A stretch of DNA of 64,000 nt from Arthrobacter sp. KBS0702 (GTDB lineage: Bacteria > Actinomycetota > Actinomycetes > Actinomycetales > Micrococcaceae). How positions within the stretch are numbered: the stretch's first letter is position 1; every line of letters starts with the position of its first letter. Below, piece by piece: positions 61,724 to 64,000 of the stretch. The notes below the pieces were generated by a model. The model was not told the DNA's origin. It made no database searches and worked only from the letters and a program-made list of their open reading frames with translations. The stretch lies in NCBI RefSeq assembly GCF_005937985.2, contig NZ_CP042172.1:3100001-3164000 (forward strand), read 5' to 3'. The position numbers and the translations under genes were made by a program.

Positions 61724-62512
61724 TCACCGCGCGGTCGGCGTTCCGGCGCCGACCCGCGGATCCCTCCGGGCCCAGGCGCTGGCCAGCAGCCACGCCGACC
61801 ACACCAGAACCAAGACGATCCCCGCCAGCGTGGGGATGGCGTTCGCTGAGGCGAAACCCTCGGCCCCAATGATCCAGCCCTGCGCAACATAGGCGGCGCC
61901 GGACAGCGCCATCAGGTACCCGACCGGCCGGGAAACACGGCCGGTCCCTGCAACCACGGCACCGGTAAGGACCAGGGCCGCCCCGAGCACGAAGCTCTGG
62001 TAGCTGCGCATGCCCCATTCCAGCCAGCGGATGCCTTCGGCGGTAGCAAACTGGCTGGCCTTCGCCGGTTCCGCGGCGGCGGCCCAGGCATCCACGGCAT
62101 GTTTCAGCGCAACCCCGTCCACGGCCTGGAGCACCGCGTAGAGAGCCAGCGCTGTCACCGCCGCGACCGTGGCGAACCGGGCCGTCCAGGCCAAGGCACC
62201 GTCCGGCGGGGTCAGGACGACCAGCAGGACCAGCAGCCCCGCGATCAGCAGCGCCATGCCGACGAACTGGCCCAGGTGCACCGCCGTCCAGATGGTGCTG
62301 CGGGCGTACTCCGCAAAGGTCGCGGGGTGGTCGTTCGCATTGGCGGAATCGGCATGGAACAGCCCGGCGACCAGGGACACGACGACGCCGGCAAACGCCA
62401 GTGCGGCGGCCAGGTGCAAGGGTGCGCGGTGCGGTGTCCGCCGCCCCGATGCCGCGGGACTGTCCGGCCGGGAGCTTTGATTTCCCTCGGACCCGAGTTG
62501 CTTCATGGGCAT
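61724..62512 (-). CDS. Hypothetical polytopic membrane protein
   Basis: A 262-residue protein with a hydrophilic N-terminus (~30 residues) and about six hydrophobic segments, starting LHLAAALAFAGVVVSLVAGL, then GQFVGMALLIAGLLVLLVVL. A periplasmic-type loop after the first helix contains HADSANANDHPATFAEYARS. The overall pattern resembles DUF4386-like membrane proteins, but I do not assign a family. ATG 62512 and ATG 62506 are both possible. Confidence 0.65.
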   Translation of the reverse strand: MPMKQLGSEGNQSSRPDSPAASGRRTPHRAPLHLAAALAFAGVVVSLVAGLFHADSANANDHPATFAEYARSTIWTAVHLGQFVGMALLIAGLLVLLVVLTPPDGALAWTARFATVAAVTALALYAVLQAVDGVALKHAVDAWAAAAEPAKASQFATAEGIRWLEWGMRSYQSFVLGAALVLTGAVVAGTGRVSRPVGYLMALSGAAYVAQGWIIGAEGFASANAIPTLAGIVLVLVWSAWLLASAWARRDPRVGAGTPTAR

Positions 62513-62706
62513 CGCCCGCTTCGTGACGGCGCGCGGCTGCGCGCTGGGTGCGTTTAAGCGCAGGGTACGCCGGTTGCGCCCGCGGGGCCACCGTGTCCTG
62601 CGGCCCGGGATCTTGCCGCCAGCCCCGCCAGTCCCGCCGGCAACAACGGGACGCCGGCACGCGGATGGCGGGACACCCGCACGGATATCGTGCGAGGCTA
62701 GGGGGT

Positions 62707-63129
62707 ATGGATCTGGAGGTGCCGCCCGCGCTCACGATCCCGGCGTCCGAACTCGGCTGGCGGTTTTCGCGGTCGTCCGGGCCGGGCGGCCAGCACGTCA
62801 ACACCTCGGACAGCCGCGTCGAGCTGTCCTGGAATGTCGCCGAGTCCGGGGTGCTTTCGGACGGCCAACGGTTGCGGCTGGTCACGCGGCTGGGACAACG
62901 CCTCGTCGACGGGGTGCTCACGGTATCCGCGTCCGAGCGGCGCTCCCAGCTGCGCAACCGCGAGATCGCCCTGGCCAAGCTTTCCGCCCTCGTGGCAGAA
63001 GGCCTTGCTCCTGAGCCGGCCCGCCGCCGCGCCACAAAACCCACCCGGGCCTCGAACCGCCGCCGCCTCGCAGCGAAAGAGCAACGGGCAGCGACGAAGC
63101 AGCAGCGAAGGCGGCCGCCCGCCGAGTGA
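62707..63129 (+). CDS. arfB: Alternative ribosome-rescue peptidyl-tRNA hydrolase ArfB (YaeJ)
   Basis: A 140-residue release-factor-like protein with the catalytic GGQ in SRSSGPGGQHVNTSDSRVEL (~residues 22-40) and no codon-recognition domain. The C-terminal ~40 residues are strongly basic (RRRATKPTRASNRRRLAAK), the tail that enters the mRNA channel of stalled ribosomes. It hydrolyses peptidyl-tRNA on ribosomes lacking a stop codon. The ATG at 62707 gives the normal N-terminus; the upstream signal is a poor AGGGGG run 2 nt away. Confidence 0.93.
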   Translation: MDLEVPPALTIPASELGWRFSRSSGPGGQHVNTSDSRVELSWNVAESGVLSDGQRLRLVTRLGQRLVDGVLTVSASERRSQLRNREIALAKLSALVAEGLAPEPARRRATKPTRASNRRRLAAKEQRAATKQQRRRPPAE

Positions 63130-63165
63130 CGCCGGACGGCCGGGAATGATTTGCCGCGCCTGCGC

Positions 63166-63768
63166 CTAGCCTCGGCTCCCGAGGCGCCGCCACCAGGGCC
63201 GCCGGGGTTCCGGTTCGGGCGCTGCAGCGGCAGCCGCGGCAGCCAGCGCGGCCCGGCGTTCGCGCCACCTCGCCAGCTCCGCGTCGACGTCGCGGGTCCG
63301 CGTGACCACCGGCGGCCCACCCTGAAGCTGCCTCCGGGCGTCGATCACCCGGGTGTTGAAGTCCGCCAGGATGTCCCGCACCTGTTTCTCCGAGAACTGC
63401 TCGTCCAGGCGGTCATCTAGTGCGGCATCCTCGGTGCGCAGCAGGATGGCCGTCGGGCCCAGCCCGGTGATGTTCTCGCGCTGGAGTAGCCCCTTCACCC
63501 ACCAGTCCGGGTCGTACACCTCGCCGAGGCCCGGGACGGGTTTGCCGGCGTACTTCAGGTTGTCGAACTTACCCTGGGCCATGGCGTCGCGGATCAGGTA
63601 TTCGGCCTTGGCGGCGTCGTCCACCGCGGCCCGTTTCTGCCGGAGTTCCTCCTCGGCCGCGCTGAGCTCGTCATTTTCCTGGACCGTGCTGCCGCTGGCC
63701 CGGATCGAGCGCAACTCCGCCGCCCGTTCCACCCGGCGCCGGAACGCCGAGCCTCCCCCGCCGCTCAT
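63166..63768 (-). CDS. DUF1992 (DnaJ-homologue, C-terminal type) protein
   Basis: A 200-residue protein with the DUF1992 core: DDAAKAEYLIRDAMAQGKFDNLKYAGKPV, then VYDPDWWVKGLLQRENITGLGP and a helical segment ending in DFNTRVIDARRQLQ. The C-terminus has an Ala-rich helix and a Pro/Trp-rich tail (PRRPWWRRLGSRG). The family is related to the J-like protein DNAJC28 and has no settled role. It converges on arfB with a 36-bp gap. Confidence 0.87.
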   Translation of the reverse strand: MSGGGGSAFRRRVERAAELRSIRASGSTVQENDELSAAEEELRQKRAAVDDAAKAEYLIRDAMAQGKFDNLKYAGKPVPGLGEVYDPDWWVKGLLQRENITGLGPTAILLRTEDAALDDRLDEQFSEKQVRDILADFNTRVIDARRQLQGGPPVVTRTRDVDAELARWRERRAALAAAAAAAAPEPEPRRPWWRRLGSRG

Positions 63769-64000
63769 GGGCCACCGTCCTTCCCGCCTGCGCGAATCCC
63801 GGGGCTGTGCCCGGGTTTGCCTTCCAGTATGCGCAACGACCGGGCGGCGGCAAAAGGTGCGGCCTCGATGAGATGGGAACCTGACACCCCGGTAACGCGG
63901 CGTTAATCCGCCCGTGCGAGGCTGGTGACTTCATCGCGGCGCACTAGGCCTTGCGCCGCCGGCCCGGCAGGACATGCCCCGGGGCTTGTCAGTCCCCGTC
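63769..64000. other. Intergenic right edge of the window
   Basis: No convincing gene lies in these 232 bases. The only structure is a 7-bp hairpin, GCGGCGC/GCGCCGC (63936-63959), too weak to call a terminator. The promoter of the DUF1992 gene must lie at its left end. Confidence 0.5.

Overview
The window is high-GC, densely packed actinobacterial chromosome. Gene content suggests a soil Micrococcaceae of the Arthrobacter/Pseudarthrobacter type: an FadR-controlled sugar-acid operon, GH15 and GH1 hydrolases, DUF2630, DUF1508 and DUF6221 proteins, a GAF-ANTAR regulator, a GlnR-type box before an ammonium transporter, and many leaderless promoters. The genus is inferred from content, not from a marker gene. 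I see no rRNA, CRISPR array, insertion sequence or prophage. The only RNA gene is a selenocysteine tRNA.

Region by region. 1-4.4 kb: the 3' end of a sulfite-oxidase-type molybdoenzyme, an asparaginase, an SCP-like protein with a small tandem repeat, a short-chain dehydrogenase and a CHAD protein. 4.4-14.3 kb: a complete selenocysteine locus. selB, selA and the tRNA-Sec gene lie on the minus strand and selD diverges from them. Next comes a three-gene formate dehydrogenase operon (alpha, Fe-S beta, NrfD-type membrane subunit). The alpha gene is interrupted by an in-frame TGA at the selenocysteine position of this family, followed at the right distance by a SECIS-like hairpin. The machinery and its apparent client are therefore side by side. 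14.4-26.5 kb: a zinc alcohol dehydrogenase, HAD phosphatase, DUF1508, GH15, DUF72, App1, GH1, a small heat-shock module (Hsp20, J-domain protein, MerR regulator), a PAP2 phosphatase and an AlkC-like protein.

26.6-35.8 kb: a minus-strand operon for aldonate/hexuronate use (ABC importer, two enolase-superfamily dehydratases, KDG kinase, KDPG aldolase). A FadR-type regulator diverges from it and a uronate-dehydrogenase-like gene follows. 35.9-42.6 kb: a stress cluster (UspA, SRPBCC, membrane protein, DUF302, phosphoribosyltransferase-hydrolase fusion, Mg2+ P-type ATPase). It resembles the DosR/hypoxia gene set of mycobacteria, and a DosR-like box precedes uspA. 42.8-47.3 kb: a GAF-ANTAR regulator, two alpha/beta hydrolases, a PhnB-like protein, a DJ-1/PfpI protein and DUF2630. 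47.2-52.5 kb: an IclR-linked acyl-CoA/dicarboxylate operon (enoyl-CoA hydratase, CaiB CoA-transferase, MHS transporter, maleate-isomerase-like enzyme). 52.5-56.5 kb: CapA, a secreted subtilase and a ceruloplasmin-like multicopper oxidase. 56.5-64 kb: a decayed LLM flavin oxidoreductase cut off at a long palindrome, an ammonium transporter with GlnR-type sites, an NhaP antiporter fused to a UBP zinc finger, DUF6221, an F420-reductase-like protein, a membrane protein, ArfB and DUF1992.

The most notable signals are the selenocysteine locus with its recoded gene; a two-copy palindromic repeat, one copy of which marks a gene truncation; an 18-bp motif shared by three stress-type promoters; and a set of leaderless genes whose -10 hexamer sits 5 or 6 nt before the start codon. 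Translation starts were chosen from Shine-Dalgarno or leaderless signals and family N-termini. No database search was possible.
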